Shown here: one piece after another, positions 7,708-15,099 of the stretch
Layout of the letters: each line of letters opens with the position of its first letter
Numbering within the stretch: position 1 is the stretch's first letter
Source of the DNA: Devosia nanyangense
Lineage (GTDB): Bacteria > Pseudomonadota > Alphaproteobacteria > Rhizobiales > Devosiaceae
Assembly: GCA_016213505.1 (NCBI GenBank)
Contig: JACRAF010000015.1
Span: 46,561-110,560, forward strand
Length of the DNA: 64,000 bases
Direction: 5' to 3'
Made by a program: the position numbers and the translations under genes
Notes under the pieces: generated by a model
Seen by the model: the letters and a program-made list of their open reading frames with translations, nothing else
Told to the model about the DNA's origin: nothing
Databases searched by the model: none

Positions 7708-8015
7708 CGAGGGCAAATGCCATGTACGTGGTTCTGACGACGCGGCCGGGCGAGTTCCGGACCGAAATCACCGACGGCCTCTTGGCGGTCGAGTCCTACG
7801 ACTACATCTTTTACGGCCGCAAGCGCGCCAACTTCACCATCGCGGAACTGACCGACGACGTGCGAGTCAAGATCGTCGAGGACGAGCCGCCGCAGATCGT
7901 CAACCGCGTGCCGGTCAAGCTGTTCGAGAAATTCGACACCGTCGACGACGCCCGCGCCGAGCTCAAGACCCTCACCACCGTCGGTTCCATGGACATCAAG
8001 CTGCAGCGGGTCTGA
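7704..8015 (+). CDS. conserved-looking small protein of unknown function
   Basis: I do not recognise this protein. From the ATG at 7704, which overlaps the ferredoxin stop, it is 103 aa; from the ATG at 7722, which has a better-placed GAGG, it is 97 aa. It contains no cysteine, has no signal peptide or membrane segment, and looks like a mixed alpha/beta fold with strands such as MYVVLTTRPGEFRTEI and an aromatic stretch YDYIFYGRKRANF. Position between two ferredoxins and behind a diiron oxidase suggests a small subunit, a coupling protein (in the manner of MmoB/regulatory proteins) or a ferredoxin partner. That is inference from context only. Confidence 0.7.
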   Translation: MTRANAMYVVLTTRPGEFRTEITDGLLAVESYDYIFYGRKRANFTIAELTDDVRVKIVEDEPPQIVNRVPVKLFEKFDTVDDARAELKTLTTVGSMDIKLQRV

Positions 8016-8054
8016 GCCCGCTCCATCTTCGCGCCCTCTTGCCATCGACGGCCA

Positions 8055-8414
8055 ATGATCAGCATCACGTTCCTTACCAATGACGGCAAGACCGTCTCCG
8101 CGCCCGACGACAGCAACCTGCTCAGGGTGTCGCTGCGCGAGCGCGGTGGAATCCCGTTCAAGTGCGGCGCCGGCATCTGCGGCACCTGCCGATGCAAGAT
8201 CGAGAGCGGCCTCGAGCACGCCGACAAGGTCAAGCCCAAGGAACGCAACCACCTGACGCAAGACGACATCGCCCAAGGCTACCGCATGGCGTGCCAGACC
8301 TTCCTCAAGGGCGACGTCGCGGTGTCGTGGATCCCGCTCGACCAGCGCAAGCCAGCGCCGCTGACCCGCCCGAGCCCCAGCCCCAGCTACGCGCTCGAAC
8401 GGAAGGCAGAATGA
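8055..8414 (+). CDS. [2Fe-2S] ferredoxin B
   Basis: A 119 aa plant-type ferredoxin. The cluster loop is CGAGICGTC (C-x4-C-x2-C) with the fourth ligand in RMACQ; one extra Cys follows in TCRC. The N-terminal strand ISITFLTNDGKTV is a standard beta-grasp start. A Pro/Ser-rich tail of about 25 residues (KPAPLTRPSPSPS) is unusual for the family and may be flexible. Its stop overlaps the aldehyde dehydrogenase ATG (ATGA at 8411-8414), showing translational coupling. It could accept electrons from the reductase at 13037-14101, the only flavin ferredoxin reductase seen in the window. Confidence 0.87.
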   Translation: MISITFLTNDGKTVSAPDDSNLLRVSLRERGGIPFKCGAGICGTCRCKIESGLEHADKVKPKERNHLTQDDIAQGYRMACQTFLKGDVAVSWIPLDQRKPAPLTRPSPSPSYALERKAE

Positions 8415-9868
8415 CCGATTCCTTTCTCAACTATGTCGGCGGCCAGTGGCTGCCGGCGCAGAGCGGCGAGTGGTTCGAGGACCGCAATCCGGCCGACGAG
8501 CGCGACCTGATCGGGCAGTTCCCCGATTCCGGTCCGGCCGATATCGCCGCCGCGGTCGCCGCGGTGCGCGGCGCCTGGCCCGCCTGGGCCGCCGCCTCGC
8601 CCGAGGAACGCGCCGACGTGCTGTTCCGGGCGGCCGAGCTGATGGCCAAGCGCGCCGACGACATCGCCGCCGAACTGACCCGCGAGGAGGGCAAGACCCT
8701 CACCGAAGCGCGCACCGAAGCGCGCCGCATCGCCGCCAATTTCCGCCTCTATGCCAGCGAAGCGCTGCATCTCAAGGGCGAGACCTATCCCAGCGACGCC
8801 AAGCAGCTGATCCTCTCGGTCCGCCAGCCGGTCGGCGTCGTCGCCGTGATCACGCCGTGGAACGTCCCGCTGTCGATGGCAACGCGCAAGATCGCGCCGG
8901 CGCTGGCGGCGGGCAACGGCGTCATCTTCAAGCCGTCCGAGGTGGCGCCCCTGATGGGCCAGCGCCTCGTCGAAGTGCTGCTCGAAGCGGGGCTGCCGGC
9001 AAAACTCATCGCCTTGGTGCAGGGGCGCGGCGCCAATGTCGGGCGGGCGATCACCGCCAATGGCGGCATCGACGCGCTGACCTTCACCGGCTCTTACGCC
9101 GTCGGCAGGCAAATCGCCGACGCGCTGTCGACCGATACCCGGGCCCAGCTCGAAATGGGCGGCAAGAACGCCACGATCGTGCTCGGCGATGCCGATGTGG
9201 AGAAGGCCGCCGCGATCATCGAGCGTGGCGCCTTCGGCCTCTCCGGTCAGGCCTGCACGGGCACTAGTCGCGTGCTGGTGGCAAGACCGCTCTACGACCG
9301 GCTGGTCGAGCGGCTCGCCGGGGTGGCCAAGGCCATTCGGGTGGGTCCCGGCACCGCCGACGGCATCAGGATGGGACCGCTGGCGACCCGGGCGCAGCTC
9401 GATAAGGTGCTCGCCTATGTCGAGATCGCGCGTGGCGAAGGCGGCCGCATCGTCACCGGCGGGACGGCGCTGCGCGACAGCGACGCGGCGCTCGCCAACG
9501 GCTATTTCGTCAGCCCCGCGGTCATCGCCGACCTGCCCGCTGCGAGCCGCCTGCTGCGCGAGGAAGTGTTCGGGCCGGTGGTCGCCGTGCGCGCCATCGA
9601 CGGGCTCGACGAGGCCATCGCGGTCGCCGACGAAACCGAGTACGGCATGGCGGTGTCGCTAGTGACCAACGATCTCGCCGCGGTCTTGCGCTTCACGCGC
9701 GAGACCCAGCATGGCATCGTCAAGGTCAACAGCCCGACCACCGGGGTGGCGCTCAATGCGCCGTTCGGCGGCTTCAAGCACTCCTCCAACCAGGCCGCCA
9801 AGGAACAGGGCGGCGCCACGGTCATGGACTTCTACACGCGCATCAAGAGCATCTATCTCGGCGCGTGA
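8411..9868 (+). CDS. NAD(P)-dependent aldehyde dehydrogenase
   Basis: A 485 aa aldehyde dehydrogenase superfamily enzyme. It has the NAD-binding segment ITPWNVPLSMATRKIAPALAAGN, the TFTGS turn, the general-base Glu in LEMGGKN and the catalytic Cys in GQACTGTSR, so the active site is complete. It resembles the vanillin/benzaldehyde/succinate-semialdehyde branch in length and motifs; the precise substrate cannot be told. It oxidises an aldehyde to the acid, presumably the product of an upstream oxidative deamination or cleavage by the operon. It overlaps ferredoxin B by four bases and the TauE gene by four bases. Confidence 0.9.
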   Translation: MTDSFLNYVGGQWLPAQSGEWFEDRNPADERDLIGQFPDSGPADIAAAVAAVRGAWPAWAAASPEERADVLFRAAELMAKRADDIAAELTREEGKTLTEARTEARRIAANFRLYASEALHLKGETYPSDAKQLILSVRQPVGVVAVITPWNVPLSMATRKIAPALAAGNGVIFKPSEVAPLMGQRLVEVLLEAGLPAKLIALVQGRGANVGRAITANGGIDALTFTGSYAVGRQIADALSTDTRAQLEMGGKNATIVLGDADVEKAAAIIERGAFGLSGQACTGTSRVLVARPLYDRLVERLAGVAKAIRVGPGTADGIRMGPLATRAQLDKVLAYVEIARGEGGRIVTGGTALRDSDAALANGYFVSPAVIADLPAASRLLREEVFGPVVAVRAIDGLDEAIAVADETEYGMAVSLVTNDLAAVLRFTRETQHGIVKVNSPTTGVALNAPFGGFKHSSNQAAKEQGGATVMDFYTRIKSIYLGA

Positions 9869-10620
9869 CCATGACAGAGGCGTTGGGGCTGCTCCTGCCC
9901 GGCGTCGCCTGGGAGCAACTGGGCTGGATGGCGGCGATGGTGTTCGGCGCCGCGCTGCTGCAGGGCATCGGCGGGGTCGGCTTCGCCATGGTCTCGGCGC
10001 CGATCTCGGTGCTGCTGTTTCCCGACCTCGTGCCGGGTCCGTTGCTGATCCTGGGGGCGGTCCTCGCCTTGCTCGGAGCGCTGCGCGAGCGCCACGCCAT
10101 CAACTGGCGGTTCGTCGTCGCCCTGATGTCGGGACGGATCGGCGGATCGCTGGTCGCTGGAGCGGCGCTCTACGTGCTGTCGGCGGACGCCTTCTCGGTG
10201 CTCTTCGCGGTGCTGATCCTCGCCGGCGTCGGCTTCAGCGTCGGCGGCTGGAAAGTCACCACATCGACGGCCAACATGATCGTCACCGGCATTGCTTCGG
10301 GGCTGATGGGGACCATCACCTCGTCGGGCGCCCCGCCGGTCGCCATCGCCATGCAGCACGTGCCGCCCGCCGAGCTGCGCGCCACGGTCAGTGCCTTCTT
10401 TTTTGCCGGGGCGCTGTTCTCGGTTGCGATCCTGGCCGCAGTGGGCCGCTTCGGTGCCCACGAACTCCGCCTCGGCTTCGTCCTGCTGCCGGCGCTGGCC
10501 GCCGGGTTCATCGTCTCCGGACCGCTCAACCGGGTGGTGTCGCGCAGCATGATCCGGATTGGCCTGCTCACCCTCTCGACGCTCGGCGCGCTCGCCATCC
10601 TTGCCAGGGCGGTGGCGTGA
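9865..10620 (+). CDS. TauE/SafE (TSUP) family membrane transporter
   Basis: A 251 aa hydrophobic protein with about seven to eight predicted membrane helices and the internal-repeat glycine motif GIGGVGFAMVSAPIS near residue 30, typical of the TSUP/TauE family. Members export sulfite, sulfoacetate or other small organic anions. Start overlaps the aldehyde dehydrogenase stop (ATGA). Within the operon it probably moves an acid product or a substrate; direction and substrate are unknown. If the substrate were sulfonated, sulfite export would fit, but nothing else in the operon points to sulfonates. Confidence 0.83.
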   Translation: MTMTEALGLLLPGVAWEQLGWMAAMVFGAALLQGIGGVGFAMVSAPISVLLFPDLVPGPLLILGAVLALLGALRERHAINWRFVVALMSGRIGGSLVAGAALYVLSADAFSVLFAVLILAGVGFSVGGWKVTTSTANMIVTGIASGLMGTITSSGAPPVAIAMQHVPPAELRATVSAFFFAGALFSVAILAAVGRFGAHELRLGFVLLPALAAGFIVSGPLNRVVSRSMIRIGLLTLSTLGALAILARAVA

Positions 10621-10665
10621 TGCCGGCCGCCGCGAACCCGAAGACCGTCCGCCGGAGGATCGTTC

Positions 10666-11589
10666 ATGCTGCACATCACTGACCAGATGGTGTCCGACGC
10701 CGTCGGCATCCCCGAGGTGCAAGCGACCCTGCTCGAGGCGTTCCGGAGCTTCGGGGCCGGCAAGGCCTCCATGCAGGAGCGCGCCCGCAGCGAGACCGAC
10801 GGCATCAGGCTCTCGACCCTGGGCGCCGTGATCCCCAGCCAGGACGTGCTCGGGGCGAAAGTCTACTCGACCATTGCCGGCCAGTTCTCCTTCCTTATCG
10901 TGTTGTTTTCGGCCACCGACGGGCGGCCGCTGGCTTCGCTCGAAGCCAATGCCATCACCCGGCTCCGCACCGCCGCCTGCTCGGTGATCGCGGCGCGGCA
11001 TCTGGCGCGGCCCGAGGCGCGGCGGCTGGCCCTGTTCGGCACCGGCGTCCAGGGGCAGGCGCACGCGCTCCAGATGGCGATGGCGTACCCGCTCGAGGAG
11101 ATCCTGATCTGCCCGTTCGACGATCCGCCTGGGATCCTCGAGCGGCTGACGAAGGACTGCGGCGTTCCGGCGCGGTTTGCGCCGGCTGAAGAAGCGATCG
11201 CGTCGGCCGACATCGTGGTTACCGCGTCGCGGGCGACCGAGCCGCTCTTCGCCGGCGCCTGGCTCAAGCCGGGAACGTTCGTCGCCGCGGTTGGATCGAG
11301 CCTCCCCAGCGCCCGCGAACTCGACGACACGGCGCTCGATCGCGCCTCGATCGTCGCGGTCGAATGGCGCCAGCAGAGTCTGCGCGAGGCCGGCGACCTG
11401 GTGATGGCCGACCCGCCGGTGCCGGCGAGCAAGATCGTCGAGCTGGGCGAACTGGTCACCGGCAAGGCGCAAGGCCGCCGGCGCGATGACGAGATCACGC
11501 TCTACAAGGCTGTCGGGGTCGGACTCGAGGACGTCGCCATCGCCGGCCTCGCCTACCGCCTGATCAGCGGCGGTAAGGATCGCGGCTAG
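10666..11589 (+). CDS. ornithine cyclodeaminase / mu-crystallin family protein
   Basis: A 307 aa protein of the OCD/mu-crystallin family, NAD(P)-dependent enzymes that act on imines or amino acids (ornithine cyclodeaminase, alanine or lysine dehydrogenase, ketimine reductase). The Rossmann motif is GTGVQGQAHA, preceded by the family core ANAITRLRTAACS and followed by DIVVTAS. The ATG at 10666 follows GGAGGATCGTTC, a good ribosome binding site. It is the last gene of the HDO operon and ends three bases before the convergent GntR gene. A role in handling an imine or amino acid intermediate is inferred from family and position. Confidence 0.83.
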   Translation: MLHITDQMVSDAVGIPEVQATLLEAFRSFGAGKASMQERARSETDGIRLSTLGAVIPSQDVLGAKVYSTIAGQFSFLIVLFSATDGRPLASLEANAITRLRTAACSVIAARHLARPEARRLALFGTGVQGQAHALQMAMAYPLEEILICPFDDPPGILERLTKDCGVPARFAPAEEAIASADIVVTASRATEPLFAGAWLKPGTFVAAVGSSLPSARELDDTALDRASIVAVEWRQQSLREAGDLVMADPPVPASKIVELGELVTGKAQGRRRDDEITLYKAVGVGLEDVAIAGLAYRLISGGKDRG

Positions 11590-11592
11590 GGA

Positions 11593-12246
11593 TCAGACGT
11601 CGGGCTGCAGTTCGGCGGCGTTATAGACGTGCCGCGCCGCGAGCAAGGCAGCGAGTTCAGCATCGCCGTCGATGACGGCCCGCAGGATCTGGGCGTGCTC
11701 GTCCCAGTTCTCGCGCGCCCGCACTCGTGCGACCGGGGCGAACAGCATGGCGGTGCGGTCGCGCAGCGAGCGGATCATATCCTGCAGCACCGAATTGCCG
11801 CCGACATTGGCCAGCGCCTCGTGGAAACGGTCGTTCTGCTCGATGAACTCGCGCAGCCCGCCATTGGCGCTGATCCGGGCGCCCTCCTCGAGCACCCGCT
11901 CGAGTTCGGCAATCTGCTCGGGATCGTGCCGCTTGGCGGCGAGCTTGGCGTTGAGGGCCTCGAGCGTCGCCCGGACCTCGATCATTTCCCGCTTCTGCTC
12001 TTCGGTGAAGGTGGTGACCGAGGCGCCGCGGCGCGGCTCGATGGTGACGATGCCTTCGGAGGCCAGCTCGCGCAGCGCCTCGCGGACCGGCATGCGCGAA
12101 ACGCCGAGCTCCTCGGAGAGGCGCCCTTCGACGAGGCGCGCGCCCAGCGCGATGTTGCCGCTCATGATGCGATCGCGGATCGCCGTGGTGACCAGCTTGG
12201 TCAGGGGAGCGTGCGTCACGCCCACAGATGCACTCATATCGGCCAT
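11593..12246 (-). CDS. GntR family regulator, FCD (FadR) subfamily
   Basis: A regulator of about 217 aa (a start 33 bp upstream at 12279 or 9 bp downstream at 12237 is also possible). The N-terminal winged helix includes LVEGRLSEELGVSRMPVREALRELASEGIV. The C-terminal all-helical FCD domain has metal/ligand-site residues in NDRFHEAL, WDEHAQIL and AARHVYNA. Such regulators control catabolic operons and respond to carboxylated metabolites. A GTATAC site lies about 70-85 bp upstream of its start, so it is probably autoregulated. I infer that it binds the CAGTATACTG family of sites across 3.8-22.7 kb; the alternative is the MarR protein at 3016, which is less likely because its family prefers longer dyads. 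Confidence 0.88.
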   Translation of the reverse strand: MADMSASVGVTHAPLTKLVTTAIRDRIMSGNIALGARLVEGRLSEELGVSRMPVREALRELASEGIVTIEPRRGASVTTFTEEQKREMIEVRATLEALNAKLAAKRHDPEQIAELERVLEEGARISANGGLREFIEQNDRFHEALANVGGNSVLQDMIRSLRDRTAMLFAPVARVRARENWDEHAQILRAVIDGDAELAALLAARHVYNAAELQPDV

Positions 12247-12305
12247 TTTGCTCACTATCGCCAGGCTCCAACAGCCCATTCTCCAAGCGGAGAAACCAAC
12301 ATTTT

Positions 12306-12323
12306 CGGTATGCTGTATACTTG
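12306..12323. promoter_or_regulatory. GTATGC-GTATAC operator of the GntR gene
   Basis: CGGTATGCTGTATACTTG holds two overlapping copies of the regulon core (GTATGC and GTATAC, 7 bp apart). It lies in the 142 bp between the TerC stop and the GntR start, which indicates a separate, autoregulated promoter for the regulator. Confidence 0.55.
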
Positions 12324-12388
12324 ATTCTTATCAAGTTTGTCACAGGCCGCGCGGTCGCAGGGGGCGATTGGCGTTCCGTCCGGCCCAA

Positions 12389-13030
12389 TCAGAGCAGACG
12401 CTGCACCACCGGCAGGGTCTCCTGGGTGCCGTGGAGGACCATTTCCAGCGCCACCACCAGGATGACCAGCAGACCCAGATAGGCGATCCAGCGATAGCGG
12501 GTGAGCAGATTGGCGATGAGCGCCGCGGCAAAGCCCATCAGCACCACCGAGAGGCCGAGACCGAACACCAGCACAACAGGGTGCTCGCGGGCGGCGCCGG
12601 CGACGCCCAGCACATTGTCGAGCGACATCGACACGTCGGCGAGGATGATCTGGACGATCGCCTGACGCAGCGTTTTGCGCGGCGCTGCGACGGCGCCTCC
12701 GACCTGCCCGTCGGCGCCTTCGCCGGCCAGTTCCACCGCGGCGGACTCGCGCAGCTCCCGCCACATCTTCCAGCACACCCAGAGCAGGAGGATGCCGCCG
12801 GCGAGCAGCAGCCCGACGACCTGCAGCAGGAAGGTGGCGGCGGTGGCAAAGACGATGCGCAGCACCGTGGCGCCGGCAATGCCGGCAACGATGGCGCGCC
12901 GCCGATCGGCACCCTGGAGCCCGGCGGCGGCCATGCCGATGACCACCGCATTGTCGCCGGCCAGCGCCAGGTCGATCAGCACCACCTGGAGGAAGACGGT
13001 GACCGCCGGAACGAGTGCGTCGAAGGGCAT
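12389..13030 (-). CDS. TerC family integral membrane metal transporter
   Basis: A 213 aa protein with about six to seven membrane helices. It carries both TerC signature motifs with acidic residues inside the membrane: DLALAGDNAVVIG near residue 20 and DVSMSLDNVLGVAGAA near residue 130. YjbE-type TerC proteins export manganese and help metallate enzymes. Its ATG is 6 bp from the stop of the ferredoxin reductase, so it is in the same minus-strand operon. The link to a catabolic redox operon is unusual; metal homeostasis for the diiron/dimanganese enzyme is a speculative reading. Confidence 0.87.
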   Translation of the reverse strand: MPFDALVPAVTVFLQVVLIDLALAGDNAVVIGMAAAGLQGADRRRAIVAGIAGATVLRIVFATAATFLLQVVGLLLAGGILLLWVCWKMWRELRESAAVELAGEGADGQVGGAVAAPRKTLRQAIVQIILADVSMSLDNVLGVAGAAREHPVVLVFGLGLSVVLMGFAAALIANLLTRYRWIAYLGLLVILVVALEMVLHGTQETLPVVQRLL

Positions 13031-13036
13031 TGCCGA

Positions 13037-14101
13037 TCAGCGACCCAGATTGTGCTGGAACAGGAAGCTGTCGGCGTAGATGTGGTTGATGCTGGCGCCC
13101 CGCGCGATGAACAGGCTCTTGGCGGCGCCGACCATGGTGGGCGAACCGCAGAGGTAAATGCCGTATTCGGAAAAGTCCTCGATGTCCTCGGCGGCGGCGT
13201 CCTGGACGTAGCCGGTGCGGTGCGCCGAGCCCGGATGCGGCCGCGACAGCACCGGAACATAGCGGAAATCGGCAAGGCGGTCGGCCCACGAGCGGATCTC
13301 GTCATCGAGGTAGAGATCGGCCTCGGTCCTTGCCCCCCGGTAGAGGGTGACCGGCGGGCAATCGGGATCGTCGAGCAGCGACTGCAGGATGGACTTGATC
13401 GGCGCCAGCCCCGTGCCGGTGGCCAGCATCAGCAACGGGCGGAAATCGTCGGCGCGGAGGAAGAACATGCCGTGCGGCAGCTCGACCTCGAGTTCCTCGC
13501 CCGGCGTCAGGCCGGGCAGGCGGTTCGACGTGAACTGGCCGCCGGCGATGCGCCGGATGTGGAGATCGACGGTCCGCCCGTTGGGCGGCGAAGCCATCGA
13601 GAAGCTCCTGACCTTCCCGTCGCCGACGACGACGTTGAGGTATTGCCCCGGCCGGTAGGTCGAGGCGACTTCCTCCGGCACCTCGAGCACGAGATGCATC
13701 ACCTCGTCGCTGAGCGGGCCGACGTGGCGGACGATGGCGGTGTGCCGTTCCGGTTCGGCGATCAGCGCCGGCCGCACCTCGGCTTCGGCGACGATGTCGC
13801 TGAGCGGCCGGGCCTGGCAGGCGAGGCCGTAGCCCTCGGCCGCCTCCTCGGGCAAGAGCCCCATGGGCTCTTCGACATAAGCCACGGCGCCCTCGACGAT
13901 GCGGAAGCGACAGGTGGCGCAGGTGCCCGATTTGCAGTCATGCGCAAGATGGATGTTGGCGCGCAGCGCCGCGGCGAGGATCGACTCCCCCGGCTCGACC
14001 TCGAAGCTGGTATCGCCGCCGAGCAGCGTGACGCGACGCACCGCCGCGCCTTCTTCGGCGGGCCGGTCGGCATCCTCGAGATCGGCAAGCATCGGCGACA
14101 T
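13037..14101 (-). CDS. [2Fe-2S]/FAD/NAD(P)H ferredoxin-type reductase
   Basis: A 354 aa three-domain electron transfer protein of the kind seen with Rieske oxygenases (BenC-like order). An N-terminal plant-type ferredoxin domain has ligands C56, C61, C64 and C95 (HDCKSGTCATC and YGLACQ). The FAD domain follows, with RSFSMASPP, then the NAD(P) domain with GTGLAPIKS and a terminal YLCGSPTMV. The ATG at 14101 is preferred to an upstream start at 14164 because it lies 5 bp after the preceding gene. It is the only flavin electron source in the cluster and so the likely reductase for the two ferredoxins and the HDO. It could instead act with a partner outside this window. Confidence 0.88.
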   Translation of the reverse strand: MSPMLADLEDADRPAEEGAAVRRVTLLGGDTSFEVEPGESILAAALRANIHLAHDCKSGTCATCRFRIVEGAVAYVEEPMGLLPEEAAEGYGLACQARPLSDIVAEAEVRPALIAEPERHTAIVRHVGPLSDEVMHLVLEVPEEVASTYRPGQYLNVVVGDGKVRSFSMASPPNGRTVDLHIRRIAGGQFTSNRLPGLTPGEELEVELPHGMFFLRADDFRPLLMLATGTGLAPIKSILQSLLDDPDCPPVTLYRGARTEADLYLDDEIRSWADRLADFRYVPVLSRPHPGSAHRTGYVQDAAAEDIEDFSEYGIYLCGSPTMVGAAKSLFIARGASINHIYADSFLFQHNLGR

Positions 14102-14105
14102 GGCG

Positions 14106-14330
14106 TTACTTCTTGCTGTGAGGTGCAGTGACGGCGGGCGTCCCGCCCTGGGCTGCCGCTTCATCGAACCGGCAGGGGCAGGTGTCGCAGCCGCCCGACT
14201 GGCAATCGTGCCCGTGATGGAGGCTGGCGGTCAGCGCTGCCATCAGGGCCGCCTCCTCGGCGTCGGCCGCGACGGCCCGCTTTGCGGCGGTCCGGTCGGC
14301 GTCCAGCAGATCGGCGGGCGCCCGCGGCAT
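14106..14330 (-). CDS. 74 aa four-cysteine mini-ferredoxin-like protein
   Basis: A small gene fitting exactly between the HbpS-like gene (4 bp gap) and the reductase (4 bp gap). The 74 aa product has only four cysteines, C43, C48, C51 and C53, in HDCQSGGCDTCPC. The first three match the ferredoxin loop of the next gene (HDCKSGTCATC), and the flanking ADLLDADRTA resembles the reductase N terminus ADLEDADRPA. The beta-grasp strands and the distal fourth ligand are missing, but C53 could replace it. It looks like a partial duplication of the reductase N terminus that was kept as a separate gene. It may bind a cluster or another metal; a decaying remnant is the alternative, but the frame is intact and tightly spaced. 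Confidence 0.65.
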   Translation of the reverse strand: MPRAPADLLDADRTAAKRAVAADAEEAALMAALTASLHHGHDCQSGGCDTCPCRFDEAAAQGGTPAVTAPHSKK

Positions 14331-14334
14331 CGGG

Positions 14335-14814
14335 CTACTTCTTGATGTCCACGGCGGCGAGCACGACAAAGCCCTCGGGCGCCAGCAGATCCCGCAGCGC
14401 CTCGAGCGCGGCGAGCCCGCATTTGGTGTCCTGTTCGCCATTGCCGCCGCTGAGGCCGATGCCGCCCACCACCTCGCCGTCGACGACGATGGGAAAGCCG
14501 CCGACGAAGGCGGCGAAACGTCCCTCGAAGCTCCACTGGATGCCGAACGCCTCGTTGCCGGGCAGCGCCGGGCCGTTGGGCGGGGTGGTGAAGAGGTGGG
14601 TGGAACGCTTGTGCCCGGCGGCGGTGAAGGCCTTGTTCCAGGCGATCTGGGGGCCGGTGACGCGGCCCCCGTCCATGCGCTCGAGGCTGATCGGATAGCC
14701 GCCTTCGTCGGTGATGCACACCGTTTCGAGCACGCCGATTTCCGCCGCCTTGCGAATGGCGGCTGCGACCATGTGATCAGCCTCGCGGCGCTCCAGCTTG
14801 ACGGCTTTCCTCAA
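14335..14814 (-). CDS. HbpS/GlcG family protein
   Basis: A 159 aa protein of the HbpS/GlcG (DUF336) family, starting at a TTG behind AAGGGAA. Family features are the early ITDEGGYPISLERMDG segment, the Ala/Gly rich AWNKAFTAAGHKR and the C-terminal FVGGFPIVVDGEVVGGIGLSGG. There is no signal peptide, so it is probably cytosolic. Family members bind heme or cobalamin-like ligands or act as small accessory proteins in catabolic operons (as next to glycolate oxidase). It is the first gene of the minus-strand operon and has a perfect CAGTATACTG about 60 bp upstream. Specific function unknown. Confidence 0.82.
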   Translation of the reverse strand: MRKAVKLERREADHMVAAAIRKAAEIGVLETVCITDEGGYPISLERMDGGRVTGPQIAWNKAFTAAGHKRSTHLFTTPPNGPALPGNEAFGIQWSFEGRFAAFVGGFPIVVDGEVVGGIGLSGGNGEQDTKCGLAALEALRDLLAPEGFVVLAAVDIKK

Positions 14815-14872
14815 GGCAGTTCCCTTCGCGGCAGAGGTGGATCGGCGTAACCGCCAGATTCGAAATTGAATA

Positions 14873-14882
14873 CAGTATACTG
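14873..14882. promoter_or_regulatory. CAGTATACTG palindrome before the HbpS-reductase operon
   Basis: A perfect copy of the regulon palindrome, about 60 bp upstream of the TTG start at 14814. The flanking GAATA on the left extends the AT-rich tract. It sits in the divergent region shared with the GGT-family gene. Confidence 0.6.
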
Positions 14883-15061
14883 AGTTTCTGGCGAGATGGG
14901 AAGCCGAAATTGATGGTCGGATGGACCATGAGGTGGTCCCTTTCCATCACTGCATAATCGCCGGAAATCGTATATTTTATAGATATTTATCTGGCGAGAC
15001 CGAGTCGTCGTCGGGCGAGGATCGGGGTCGGCTGGCCGCGGCTTGGATCGCTTGCCGACTA

Positions 15062-15076
15062 GGCATATAGTATGCC
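15062..15076. promoter_or_regulatory. GGCATA-TAG-TATGCC dyad before the GGT-family gene
   Basis: A perfect dyad with a 3 bp centre, 24 bp before the ATG at 15100. It contains GTATGC, also seen in the GntR gene operator, so it is probably a divergent member of the same operator set. It also favours the ATG at 15100 over an upstream in-frame start at 15043. Confidence 0.45.
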
Positions 15077-15099
15077 GGAGACATCCATACGAGACGACG

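Noticed and set aside
11672..14131. 819 aa plus-strand ORF over GntR, TerC and reductase genes
   Set aside because: The minus-strand genes have clear domains; the long ORF is a product of high GC and lacks any motif.
15043..15099. Start of the GGT-family gene at 15043
   Set aside because: It would overlap the operator dyad and add residues unlike the family; the ATG at 15100 is better placed.
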